64,000 nucleotides of DNA from Bradyrhizobium sp. Ai1a-2 (GTDB taxonomy: Bacteria > Pseudomonadota > Alphaproteobacteria > Rhizobiales > Xanthobacteraceae), in contig NZ_AUEZ01000021.1 of assembly GCF_000426245.1 (NCBI RefSeq), positions 52,143 through 116,142 on the forward strand, read 5' to 3'. Positions 1 to 8,906 of this stretch are shown piece by piece. The notes below the pieces were generated by a model. It was not told where the DNA came from. It worked only from the letters and a program-made list of their open reading frames with translations, and did no database searches. A program made the translations under genes and the position numbers. How positions within the stretch are numbered: position 1 is the stretch's first letter; each line of letters starts with the position of its first letter.

Positions 1-19
1 CATCAATTCCTCGGGCGGG

Positions 20-742
20 ATGGGCATTCGCCAGACGGCGCGGAGCTGGGCCTGGGGGATTCTGGTTGCGGCTTTGAGTTTGTTTGATTCGCATCACGTA
101 GGGCGTGCGCAAAGTGCTGGCGCGACGGCACAGATCCAGTTCGATATTCCGCCGCAGCCTCTTGCTTCGTCGCTCAAGGCTTTTGGCGATCTCGCAAAAG
201 TGGAGCTGTACTACGAGAGCGGCATCGTTGGCGGATATCGCTCGCGCCAGGTTCGCGGCATGTTTTCCGCCGACAGGGCACTCCAGCTCCTGCTGGAGGG
301 GACAGGGCTCTCTGTCGCGTCATTCGAGCCGGGCACCATCACAATCCTTGCTCCAAGCCGGCAGGATCGTGAGCACGAGCTTGCCTTGCTCAAGAACAGA
401 TCTGCTGAGTTTCTGCCGTATTTCGCACTGATCCAAGCCAGCCTCCGATCGGTCTTTTGTCAATCGTCCTTGAATCAAACCGACAACGACGAAATCATCG
501 TACGTCTCTGGATTGCACCGTCGGGTTCGGTCAGGCGGGCGGAACTGGCGTCTCCGACAGGTTCGCAAGAGCGCGATCGGGCCTATATCGCTGCTGTGCG
601 GGAGCTTGTTATCGCCAGCGCGCCGCCGCCGAACATGCCGCAGCCGGTTACGCTGCTGGTGTTGCCACGCTCCAGTCAATATGCATCCGAATGCCCGCAG
701 CCAGGCGGATCGGCTCCTGCTCGGGCAGCCAGCCATGAGTGA
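20..742 (+). CDS. STN-domain periplasmic signalling protein (VreA-like), cassette 1
   Basis: This 240-residue protein has an N-terminal hydrophobic export signal (residues about 8-31). It is followed by a Secretin/TonB N-terminus short (STN) domain at about 38-110, recognisable from FDIPPQPLASSL, the G-x-F-S-A-D-x-A-L-x-L-L-L stretch and GTGLS. The C-terminal part (about 125-225) resembles a TonB C-terminal fold: W-I-A-P-S-G-S-V-R-R-A followed by S-P-T-G-S and an alternating strand after PPPNMPQPV. There is no beta-barrel, so it is not a TonB-dependent receptor. It overlaps the sigma-factor gene by 8 bp (ATG inside its last codons), and the order STN-sigma-FecR matches Pseudomonas vreA-vreI-vreR. 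The inferred role is to relay a surface signal to the FecR partner through the STN domain. The family call is firm, the signal unknown. A paralogue lies at 60640-61404. Confidence 0.85.
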   Translation: MGIRQTARSWAWGILVAALSLFDSHHVGRAQSAGATAQIQFDIPPQPLASSLKAFGDLAKVELYYESGIVGGYRSRQVRGMFSADRALQLLLEGTGLSVASFEPGTITILAPSRQDREHELALLKNRSAEFLPYFALIQASLRSVFCQSSLNQTDNDEIIVRLWIAPSGSVRRAELASPTGSQERDRAYIAAVRELVIASAPPPNMPQPVTLLVLPRSSQYASECPQPGGSAPARAASHE

Positions 743-1340
743 CGCAGGCCATGTCTCTGTGCTTCGCGAGATGCTTGTCGGTCAGTATGAAGAGCTGAAG
801 CGTGTTCTGGCGCGACGCCTTGGCTCGGAAGATCTGGCGGGCGAGGTACTGCAGGAGACTTACCTGCGCTTGACGCAACCTGCCGGTATCGGCATCGTGT
901 CAAGCCCTCGGCAATATCTCCTGACGATAGCCACAAATATCGCGCGGATGAGCTTTCGCCGCGAACGGCGCTCGGAGAATCTGTCGGACCTTGACGATCT
1001 GCTCGGCTTCGTTGACGATTCACCAGATCCTCTGCAAAACATTGAAGCGCGGCAGGAAATTGAGGCGCTGCAGCGGGCCTTTGACGAGCTGACACCACGG
1101 CGCCGCCAGATCGTTTTTGCCGCAAGGATTGAAGGGATGCGGCTGTCGGAGATCGCCGAGCGATTGGGGGTCTCCCAGAGATTTGTCGAAAAGGAGTTGA
1201 AGGTCGCGCTGATGCTGTGCGGGGCCCGTCTGAACCGCGATGTGGTCCAACGGTTCGGTCCCGGCGCACTTCAAGCATCTAAGGGGAAGACGGCCGCAAC
1301 TGCTACGAACCAAGGATGTGATGACGACGAGACCCGGTGA
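735..1340 (+). CDS. ECF RNA polymerase sigma factor (FecI/VreI-like), cassette 1
   Basis: The protein has 201 residues from the ATG at 735, which lies in the 3' end of the STN gene and gives tight translational coupling. Sigma region 2 runs from LREMLVGQYEELKRVL through L-Q-E-T-Y-L-R-L to the Y-L-L-T-I-A-T-N-I-A helix. Region 4 is the helix-turn-helix after ELTPRRRQIV (L-S-E-I-A-E-R-L-G-V-S-Q-R-F-V-E-K-E-L). There is no region 3, as expected for ECF sigmas. The same frame stays open upstream to 513, but that part is antisense-like, Arg-rich and inside the STN gene, so the internal ATG was chosen. It should be held by the FecR protein encoded next and direct transcription of surface genes, most simply the adjacent TpsA. 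The target promoters are not known. Confidence 0.88.
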   Translation: MSDAGHVSVLREMLVGQYEELKRVLARRLGSEDLAGEVLQETYLRLTQPAGIGIVSSPRQYLLTIATNIARMSFRRERRSENLSDLDDLLGFVDDSPDPLQNIEARQEIEALQRAFDELTPRRRQIVFAARIEGMRLSEIAERLGVSQRFVEKELKVALMLCGARLNRDVVQRFGPGALQASKGKTAATATNQGCDDDETR

Positions 1341-2364
1341 GCCGGAGCCGATGGCTATTCAGGCAACAGGCAGCGACGAGCTGGCCCCCGAGGGCCTCGA
1401 TCCGATTCAGCGCGACGCGTACGAATGGATCGTGCGCTTTATGCGCGGCGGTATGTCGTCTGCCGAAATCGAGTCGATGCGCGCCTGGTATCGCCAGAGC
1501 CCGGCGCACGCCAAGGCCTATGCCGACGTGCGGCGGGTGTGGAATGCGCTCGGTCCAGTCGCTCGCGCGAGCATGCGGGACAATCCAGATGCGGCGTCTA
1601 AGGTCTACAGCGAGAAATCAGCGCGTCCGGTCGTGTCGGCGCGCCTGGGACGCCGTGCATTGATCGGAGGCGCGCTGGCCGCTTCGGCCGCTTATGCTCT
1701 CGCCAAGCCGCCCCTCGATCTGTGGCCGTCCTACTCCGAAATGATGGCGGACTATCGCACCGGCGCGGGTGAGCGACGGATCCTGACGCTGGCGGACACG
1801 GTGACGCTCGATCTCAACACCAGAACGAGCGTTACTGTGCTGTCGCAAACTGCTGAAATGATACAACTCGAACTGCTGGCGGGAGAGGCCGCCTTTTCCA
1901 AGAGCGATCCTTCATCTGCGCTGACGGTGGTCGCGGGTTCGGCGCGCATGGTTGCCATGCGCACGAACTTCAATCTCCGTTGCGACGGCTCGAGGGTCTC
2001 GGTCGCGTGTCTCGATGGCGATTTGCTCGTGCAGCGTGGCAGCGCGAAAGCGCAGCTTCGCCCGCGGGAAGAGGTGATCTATGATGATCGCGCTATCAGT
2101 GATGTGCGGGGCTTCGATCCCGACAGAGTCTCGGCGTGGCAGCAGGGCAAGCTGATCTTTGATGGGACGCCAGTTGCTCAGGTGATTGCGGAAATCAACC
2201 GCTACAGACCAAACCGCATCATCCTGATGAACGATCAGATTGGTCGCCGCTTGCTGACGGCGCGTGTCGCCACCGCGGAAACCGACAAGATCGTCGTCCA
2301 GATCGTTCATATCTTCGGGGCGAATGCACGCACGCTGCCTGGAGGCATCGTGGTCTTGACCTGA
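1321..2364 (+). CDS. FecR-like anti-sigma/sigma-regulator, cassette 1
   Basis: The protein has 347 residues if translation starts at the ATG at 1321 (AAGGA at 1312-1316); ATG 1351 is an alternative. It has the three expected parts. First is a cytosolic N-terminal sigma-binding domain (DUF4880 type, Y-E-W-I-V-R-F-M ... W-Y-R-Q-S-P-A-H-A-K-A-Y). Second is a single membrane segment after an Arg pair (R-R-A-L-I-G-G-A-L-A-A-S-A-A-Y). Third is a periplasmic FecR domain (DYRTGAGERR, T-L-D-L-N-T-R-T-S-V) ending in a DUF4974-like module (INRYRPNRI). It overlaps the sigma gene by 20 bp. Family knowledge says it keeps the sigma factor inactive or ready until the STN protein signals. It is closely paralogous to the protein at 62570-63553. 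Confidence 0.87.
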   Translation: MTTRPGEPEPMAIQATGSDELAPEGLDPIQRDAYEWIVRFMRGGMSSAEIESMRAWYRQSPAHAKAYADVRRVWNALGPVARASMRDNPDAASKVYSEKSARPVVSARLGRRALIGGALAASAAYALAKPPLDLWPSYSEMMADYRTGAGERRILTLADTVTLDLNTRTSVTVLSQTAEMIQLELLAGEAAFSKSDPSSALTVVAGSARMVAMRTNFNLRCDGSRVSVACLDGDLLVQRGSAKAQLRPREEVIYDDRAISDVRGFDPDRVSAWQQGKLIFDGTPVAQVIAEINRYRPNRIILMNDQIGRRLLTARVATAETDKIVVQIVHIFGANARTLPGGIVVLT

Positions 2365-2519
2365 TCGCGCACGCAGTGATCGGACGGGCATAGAAATAAT
2401 TTTTTTTCGTTAACCTCGAAAATTTCGTTCGGTCTTCGCAGGCCGCATTCATCTCATCGGTGACGATCGCTGCTCCAAGGGCAGTTGGTCCGAAGACAGG
2501 TTGCCGAGAGAGCTTGCGA
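2365..2519 (+). promoter_or_regulatory. AT-rich leader/promoter region of tpsA1
   Basis: The gap between fecR and tpsA1 has a T-rich run (2400-2407) ending in CGTTAAC at 2408-2414, followed by GAAAATTTCGTTCGG (2418-2432), about 90-110 bp before the chosen start. A CGTTA[A/G]C heptamer in an AT-rich patch recurs upstream of tpsA2, the tpsB start and one pstS-like gene. This is a candidate target of the local ECF sigmas, but no transcript data support it. Confidence 0.35.
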
Positions 2520-5500
2520 ATGTTGCACCGACCCGCCGTTTTTTCCTCGACCACTGTTCGCCGGCACGCTCGTCGCACGATGCTCACCGGGGTCAGCGTG
2601 GCGGCGCTCTTGATGGGACATTCGCCCGTCCTCGCGCGTCCACTGGGAGCGGCATCACCATCGCCATCGGCCGCAGCAATAGCCGCGGCTCAATCGGCGC
2701 AGCAGCAAGCCGAGCGCCAGGCGCGGGAGGCGAGCGATGCGTTGAGGCGTGCGACGCTTGCGATTCAAGCGCTGCGCGCAAGCCAACAAGCCGCGCGCGA
2801 CGCGGCACAGGTCTCCCTCCAGGCCACGCCGGATATCGTTCCCAACGGCCTGCGCGCGGGTGGATTGCGGATTGGCCGTGGCGTGGTCGATCCGGGTGGC
2901 AACGTCAATGCCGATCTCTGGCAAGGAGCCAATCTGCCAACCGAGTCTGTCGACGGCGGCGGGCGGACAAAAGTCAATGTCGACCAGACGCGGCCGCAGG
3001 CGATTTTGAGCTGGGACACGTTCAATGTCGGCAGCAGGACCGATCTGAATTTCAATCAGCAGGGCAACAGGGATTGGGTTGCGCTCAACCGCGTGCTCGG
3101 CGTTGATGGTCGGCCAAGCCAGATCCTTGGCAGCATCAAGGCCGATGGTTCTGTCTACATCATCAACCAGAACGGCATCATCTTCGGCGGCGCGAGCCAG
3201 GTGAACGTCGGTTCACTGATCGCCTCGACCGCGAAAATTTCCAACGATCAGTTCCTGGCTGGTCTCTACTCAACCCAGACCGGGACGCGTTGGAATCCAA
3301 GCTTCACCGATGCGGCGGCGCTGCTTGGCAACGGCAAAGGCGGCGGCGAGATCAAGGTCGAGGCCGACGCGCAAATCGAGACATACACGCCCGCGTCGGT
3401 GACATCCGGCGGCGGCTTCATATTGTTGATGGGCGGCAAAGTCATCAATGCAGGCTCGATCAACACGCCGCTTGGCCAGACGGTGCTCTCGTCGGGCGAC
3501 GATTTCGTGCTGCGGCGCGGTTACAGCACGGAGGCCAATAATTCATCTACCACCCGCGGCATCGAGATCGCCCCGGTGTTCGATAACGGCAGCGTAGCCG
3601 GTCTCGTCCGCAACGACGGCGTCGTCACCAGCGCACAGGGCGACATCACGCTCGCGGGGCGCACCATCGAGCAGAACGGCATTCTCGTTGCCTCGACATC
3701 GGTCAATACGCGCGGCACGATCCATCTGTTGAATTCGGCCACGGACGGTCTCGGCAGCGTGACGCTGAATGCCGGCAGCGTGACGATGATCATCCCGGAT
3801 CTGGAGAGCGAGGAAACCGCGCTCAACAGCCAGCGTGATGCGCTGATCGCAGCGTCAGCCCAGGCCGATGGGTTGCGTTTCGACGCTGCCTCGGGTCCGT
3901 TCAACAACCGGTCGATCCTGCAGGACCGTCTCGACCAATCGCGCATCGAGATCGTCACCGGCGGTAACGTCGTCTTCAGGGGCGGCGCAGAAAAGGGCTC
4001 GCTGACGATCGCGCAAGGCGGTCAGGTTGCGGTATCCGCCGCCGGCCGGGTTTTCGCCGAGACGGGAGCGACCATCGACGTCTCCGGTGTCCGCGATGTT
4101 TCGCTGGCGATGTCCAGCAACAATATCGTGGTCAATATCCAGGGCAACGAACTCCGCGACAGCCCTGACAATCGCGACAACAACTATCTGAAGAACCAGA
4201 ACGTCTGGGTCGATATCCGTAACCTGGTCTATGTACCGAGCGGCACCGGCGGCTATGAGGGCGACCGCTACTACACGCCCGGCGGCCTGCTCGAAGTCGG
4301 CGGCTATCTCGCGAATACTGCGCATACGATCGGAGAATGGAGCGCGGTCGGTGGAACGATCACGCTGTCAGGCCGAGATATCGTCGCGCAGCAGGGATCG
4401 GTATTCGATATCTCCGGCGGTTCGATCAGTTACCAGGGAGGATATATCCGCACCACCAATTTCCTTGGCGGCGACGGGCGCCTCTACAGCATCGACAATG
4501 CGCGCGGCGACATGACCTTCTACGGCGTAGGTCAGGGATTTTCGCGTGACCACGAGCGCTGGGGTGTCACCGAAGTCTGGAGCAGTCCGTTCGGCCGCGG
4601 CCGGGAAAATGTTCGCTGGGAAGACGGTTACACCATCGGCCGGGATGCCGGCCGTCTCAATCTCTCGACGCCGGCGGCGATCTTCGAGGGCGAGATCGTC
4701 AACGACGTTGTGCAGGGATCGCGCCAGAACAGCGCGCGGCCTGATGGCGTCACCGATGGCTACAAGGTCGGGCAGAATGTAGTCGCGCAGAACGGAACCT
4801 TGTCGGTCGGGCACTACACACACTTTGGTCTGGTCGACGCCTACAGTTCGGATGTGCGGATTGGCGCAATCGATCAGGTCGCCGCAGCACTCGATGCCGA
4901 CAAAGCCTTGCCGGATGGCCGCAGCGGGACCGTCTGGTTCGACGCCAAGCATCTCAGCGACCAGAACCTCGGCGGCCTGTCGGTCGCGACGCGCGGCAGC
5001 GTTACAGTCGAGCAGGACTTCGCTGTCGCAAATGGCGGGCGGGTCGCGCTCTACTCGCCCGAAGTCAACGTCAATGCCAACATCGTCGCGCGGGGTGGCA
5101 GTGTCAGGATCAGCGACGGGCTGGTGACCGACGCCGACCAACTCGTCTACCTGATGGCGGACGGACAACAGTCGCATGTGACGGTCGCGGCTGGTGCGAC
5201 CATCGATACGCGCGGTCTCTGGGTCAATGGCATTTCCAACCCGAACGATCAGTCGGGTCTTGCCTATCTCAATGGCGGCAGCGTCGCGATCGATTCCACC
5301 TATGGTGTGACGCTGGAACGCGGTAGCACGATCGATGTCTCGTCCGGCGGCGCAATAACGTCCAATGGCAAGATCAAGGGCGGCAAAGGCGGCAGCGTCA
5401 CGCTTCTGGCGGTCGATCAACGCGAGGTTCCGTCAAAGGGACACGGCGCGCTGACCATCGATGGCGATATTCGCGGCTATGGATTCAACGGCGGGGGCAC

Positions 5501-8500
5501 GCTCTCGATCGACGCGCCATCGATCGTGATCGGCAACGCCGGAACGGAGCATGCGGCGAACGCGCTACTGCTGACGCCGGATCTGTTCCGTCGAGGCTTC
5601 TCGAAATACGACGTCAACGGACATGGCCACCTGGTCGTTGCCGATGGCACGAGGCTTGATGTCGAGGTGCCGGTCTATCGTGCTCTCGCAGAAGGCTTCG
5701 TTCAGTCGACGGCGGACCGTCCGCCTTTCGAACTGTGGATGCCGCCGACCTATCTTGAAGATCCGACCAACGGCGTAATGATCCAGCGCGCGGGCGCCGA
5801 CCTCGTTCTCGAGTCGCAGCAGATGGGCCTTGGCGGCGAGATCTCGGTCGGTGGCGGTTCCGCCATCAGGGTCGATCCGGGCCGCAGCATCACCGTGCAG
5901 AGCGGCGGGCAGGTCACGGTCGATGGCCTGCTGCGTGCGCCGGGCGGTGCGATCAATGTCATACAGCTCAATGCGGCATCGAAGGATCGCGCCGTGGCGG
6001 ATCCGCTGCCGGGGCAGCGTTCGGTGTGGATCGGCGACCACGCGGTGCTCGATGTTTCGGCCAAAGCCGTCACCGGCATCGATGGTCGCGGACGGCGTTA
6101 TGGCGTCGCGCCGGATGGCGGCGTCATCACCATCGGCGCGCCCACCGATCGCGACACCGGTTCGGGCGAGATCGCAAACGGCGCGGAAGCTTTCGTGGTC
6201 GTTCGCCCTGGAGCGGTGCTGGATGCCTCCGGCACCAGCGCGGTTATCGACCTGCCGGCACGCACCGGCCTCGGAGTTGGCAGCACACCCCTTACGCTCG
6301 CAAGCAATGGCGGTACCATCGCGCTCAATTCTTTGAACGGCCTGTACATCGACGGCACGATGCGGGCGTTTTCGGGCGGTGCTGGTGCCTCGGGCGGCAC
6401 GTTGATCCTGACGCTTGATACGGCGCGGTACCGGCAAGCTTTCGGCGGCTCGCCGATCCCGGACGATGTGCGCTTCATCCGCGAACTCTCGATTGGCATG
6501 GACTACCAGGCGAGCGGCTCGGACGGACCGCTCCAGATCGGCAAAGGGCGCATCAGCGTCGAGCAGATCAAGAACGGCGGCTTCGACACGTTCTCGGCGC
6601 TATCAGACGTGATCCGCTTCGAGGGCAATGTTGATCTGTCGATGGGCCGCGCGCTCGAAATCTACAATGGCACCTTCGCGAGCGTTGGATCTGACGGCAG
6701 CGTGCATCTCGCCGCGCCCTACGTCGCGCTCAAGGCGACGCAAGTTTGGTCGCTCGAAGGCAATCCCGTCTATCCGCGCGCCACTGACTCTCTCATGGAT
6801 CGGGGCTGGATCAGCACGTCGCGCGCGACGCTGACCATTGATGCGGCTCTGATCGACATCAACAAGCTGCAGTCGAGCGGCGCCAAGGGCACCATCCCGC
6901 TGCTCAACGGCAGCCGTCCGTATCAATATGCGGGCTTCGATACCGTGACGCTGAACAGCCGCGGCGACATCCGGATGTCCGGACTCGTCACCGGCAGCCG
7001 TGTGCTCGAGGTGAATGGCGCGCAGGTCTATCCGGTCATGGCTGGCGGCGGCAGCTTCGCGGCGCGGGATCTCGTCCGCTTTGGTCGTACCACCGCCGAC
7101 ATTCCCGAAATGCCGTACTCGGTGTTCGGCAAGCTCAGCGTTGCCAGCAAGACGATCGAACAGGGCGGAATCCTGCGCGCGCCGCTTGGTGCGATCACCC
7201 TGGGAACGCAGTTCAGCGGCAATGACCCGACGATTCCTGGAACGGAAAGCGTGACGCTGCTCGATGGCGGCATCACGTCGGTGAGCGCACGCGGGCTGGT
7301 CATTCCCTATGGCGGCACGGTCGACGACATCACTTATACCTACAATGGCAACGAGGTGACGGCGCCAATCGACTTCATCGACAGCGTCAACCAGGGTATC
7401 AATCTCAGGGGCAAATCATTCAAGGTCGCGAGCGGCGCGCTGCTCGATCTGTCGGGCGGCGGCGACCTGCAGGGCGCGGGCTTCATCAGCGGCCGCGGCG
7501 GTTCAGTCGATGTGCTGACCACGCCCCTGGTCAATGCCAATCCCGGCTATTCCTATAGCTCAAAGAACAATCAGGTCTATGCGATCGTGCCGGGCGTTCA
7601 GCCGGGCGCGGCGGCGATTGATGCCACTGCGGGACGTGCTCCCGCAATCGGCCAGCAAATCACCATTCCGGGCGGCATTCCCGGCCTTCCGGCCGGCACC
7701 TATACGCTGATGCCGGCACGTTACGCCCTGCAGCCCGGCGCCTATCGGGTGGAGGTCGGGGGCACGATGCGGTCCCCGTTGCCGAACGCGGTTTCGGTCG
7801 GCAACGGCACCTGGACCGTCAGCGGCTATCAAAGTGTCGCAAACACCGGAGTCCAGAACGCATCGCCGACGCAACTGCTGGTAACGCCCGGCACGTCGGT
7901 CCGCCATTTCTCCTCATACAAGGAAACTGGTTATGCCGATTTCCTTCTCGCCGAGGCGGCTCGCCTGGGGGCGCCGCGGCCGATCTTGCCGATGGACGGC
8001 AAGATGCTGGCGCTCACTTATCCCGGCGAAACGCCGGCCAACACATCCGCGCTGATCTTCAGGGGCAAGGCGCTGTTCGACCCTGGCGGAGAGGGGGCGT
8101 TCGGCGGTACCGTGCGTGTCGGCGGCGAAGGTGCTTTCACGCCGGATATCGAGATCATTCCTGACGGTGGGCCGCATACCGCAGGCTTCGTCTCGATCGA
8201 AGCCGACGAGCTCAATGCGATCGGCGCGACGCGCATGTCGCTTGGTGGCTTCCAGTATTTCAACGCCCAGCAGAACTACGTCCTCGCTGGTTCCAGGGCT
8301 CGTTCCCTCGTCGTGCGCACGGGCGCCGTGCTCGAGGCGCCGGATATTCTCTTGAGCGCCGGGCAAGGCGGCGTGACGATCGAGGATGGCGTGACGATCT
8401 CGACCATCGGCAAGGGCGGGAGCGTGCCGTTCTCCGCTGCCGATGGTTACAGCTACGTCCTCTATGACAGCACCACGAACGTCCTTGCGCTGTCGAACGG

Positions 8501-8906
8501 GCTCCTGGATTTCCGGTCTCTGCGCAGCGGCAGCGGAGCGCAGGGAGGCATCACCGTCGGCAAGGCGGGCCTCTACACCGAAGGCACGCTGCTGTTTGCG
8601 ACCAGCAGTGCAGGCAAGCTGGTGCTCGATCGGGACGCGCGGTATGGCGCGCGGTATCTTTCGTTGGCGGTCCCGACCATCAATATCGGCGAGAATAGCA
8701 ATCGATGCGGCGGTCGCTGCAGGCGTCCTGCCGGACGGCCTGGTGTTCAACCAGCAAATTCTCGCTTCGCTGCTGCAGGGCAACCAGGGTGCCGGCATCC
8801 CGAAGATCGAGACGCTTATTCTCTCTGCCGGTGGGTCGGTGAATTTCTTCGGCTCCGTCAACCTCGACACGATCGATCCCGCAACAGGAAAGTCGAGCCT
8901 GTCTGA
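2520..8906 (+). CDS. TpsA1, N-terminal segment (signal, helical linker, TPS domain, beta-helix)
   Basis: Residues 1-39 form an extended signal peptide (Arg-rich start, LTGVSVAALLMGH, cut near VLA/RP). Residues about 50-100 are an Ala/Gln/Arg helix (QSAQQQAERQARE, AIQALRASQQAARD). The TPS domain follows at about 109-330 (VNVDQTRPQAILSWDTFNVG, FNQQGNRDWVALNRV, INQNGIIFGG). After that come short G/N/D-rich beta-helix coils (for example GSVTLNAGSVTM, GGSVAIDSTYGVTLERGS). From about 8697 the frame loses family character (Cys/Arg-rich end at 8906), which marks the first frameshift. The protein should be Sec-exported and threaded through a TpsB pore to the cell surface. Confidence 0.82.
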   Translation: MLHRPAVFSSTTVRRHARRTMLTGVSVAALLMGHSPVLARPLGAASPSPSAAAIAAAQSAQQQAERQAREASDALRRATLAIQALRASQQAARDAAQVSLQATPDIVPNGLRAGGLRIGRGVVDPGGNVNADLWQGANLPTESVDGGGRTKVNVDQTRPQAILSWDTFNVGSRTDLNFNQQGNRDWVALNRVLGVDGRPSQILGSIKADGSVYIINQNGIIFGGASQVNVGSLIASTAKISNDQFLAGLYSTQTGTRWNPSFTDAAALLGNGKGGGEIKVEADAQIETYTPASVTSGGGFILLMGGKVINAGSINTPLGQTVLSSGDDFVLRRGYSTEANNSSTTRGIEIAPVFDNGSVAGLVRNDGVVTSAQGDITLAGRTIEQNGILVASTSVNTRGTIHLLNSATDGLGSVTLNAGSVTMIIPDLESEETALNSQRDALIAASAQADGLRFDAASGPFNNRSILQDRLDQSRIEIVTGGNVVFRGGAEKGSLTIAQGGQVAVSAAGRVFAETGATIDVSGVRDVSLAMSSNNIVVNIQGNELRDSPDNRDNNYLKNQNVWVDIRNLVYVPSGTGGYEGDRYYTPGGLLEVGGYLANTAHTIGEWSAVGGTITLSGRDIVAQQGSVFDISGGSISYQGGYIRTTNFLGGDGRLYSIDNARGDMTFYGVGQGFSRDHERWGVTEVWSSPFGRGRENVRWEDGYTIGRDAGRLNLSTPAAIFEGEIVNDVVQGSRQNSARPDGVTDGYKVGQNVVAQNGTLSVGHYTHFGLVDAYSSDVRIGAIDQVAAALDADKALPDGRSGTVWFDAKHLSDQNLGGLSVATRGSVTVEQDFAVANGGRVALYSPEVNVNANIVARGGSVRISDGLVTDADQLVYLMADGQQSHVTVAAGATIDTRGLWVNGISNPNDQSGLAYLNGGSVAIDSTYGVTLERGSTIDVSSGGAITSNGKIKGGKGGSVTLLAVDQREVPSKGHGALTIDGDIRGYGFNGGGTLSIDAPSIVIGNAGTEHAANALLLTPDLFRRGFSKYDVNGHGHLVVADGTRLDVEVPVYRALAEGFVQSTADRPPFELWMPPTYLEDPTNGVMIQRAGADLVLESQQMGLGGEISVGGGSAIRVDPGRSITVQSGGQVTVDGLLRAPGGAINVIQLNAASKDRAVADPLPGQRSVWIGDHAVLDVSAKAVTGIDGRGRRYGVAPDGGVITIGAPTDRDTGSGEIANGAEAFVVVRPGAVLDASGTSAVIDLPARTGLGVGSTPLTLASNGGTIALNSLNGLYIDGTMRAFSGGAGASGGTLILTLDTARYRQAFGGSPIPDDVRFIRELSIGMDYQASGSDGPLQIGKGRISVEQIKNGGFDTFSALSDVIRFEGNVDLSMGRALEIYNGTFASVGSDGSVHLAAPYVALKATQVWSLEGNPVYPRATDSLMDRGWISTSRATLTIDAALIDINKLQSSGAKGTIPLLNGSRPYQYAGFDTVTLNSRGDIRMSGLVTGSRVLEVNGAQVYPVMAGGGSFAARDLVRFGRTTADIPEMPYSVFGKLSVASKTIEQGGILRAPLGAITLGTQFSGNDPTIPGTESVTLLDGGITSVSARGLVIPYGGTVDDITYTYNGNEVTAPIDFIDSVNQGINLRGKSFKVASGALLDLSGGGDLQGAGFISGRGGSVDVLTTPLVNANPGYSYSSKNNQVYAIVPGVQPGAAAIDATAGRAPAIGQQITIPGGIPGLPAGTYTLMPARYALQPGAYRVEVGGTMRSPLPNAVSVGNGTWTVSGYQSVANTGVQNASPTQLLVTPGTSVRHFSSYKETGYADFLLAEAARLGAPRPILPMDGKMLALTYPGETPANTSALIFRGKALFDPGGEGAFGGTVRVGGEGAFTPDIEIIPDGGPHTAGFVSIEADELNAIGATRMSLGGFQYFNAQQNYVLAGSRARSLVVRTGAVLEAPDILLSAGQGGVTIEDGVTISTIGKGGSVPFSAADGYSYVLYDSTTNVLALSNGLLDFRSLRSGSGAQGGITVGKAGLYTEGTLLFATSSAGKLVLDRDARYGARYLSLAVPTINIGENSNRCGGRCRRPAGRPGVQPANSRFAAAGQPGCRHPEDRDAYSLCRWVGEFLRLRQPRHDRSRNRKVEPV
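8691..8700 (+). other. Frameshift 1 in tpsA1
   Basis: Family sequence passes from PTINIGEN in one frame to AIDAAVAAGVLP in the next within these bases. The new frame is one base later, so one base is extra or two are missing. Confidence 0.75.
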
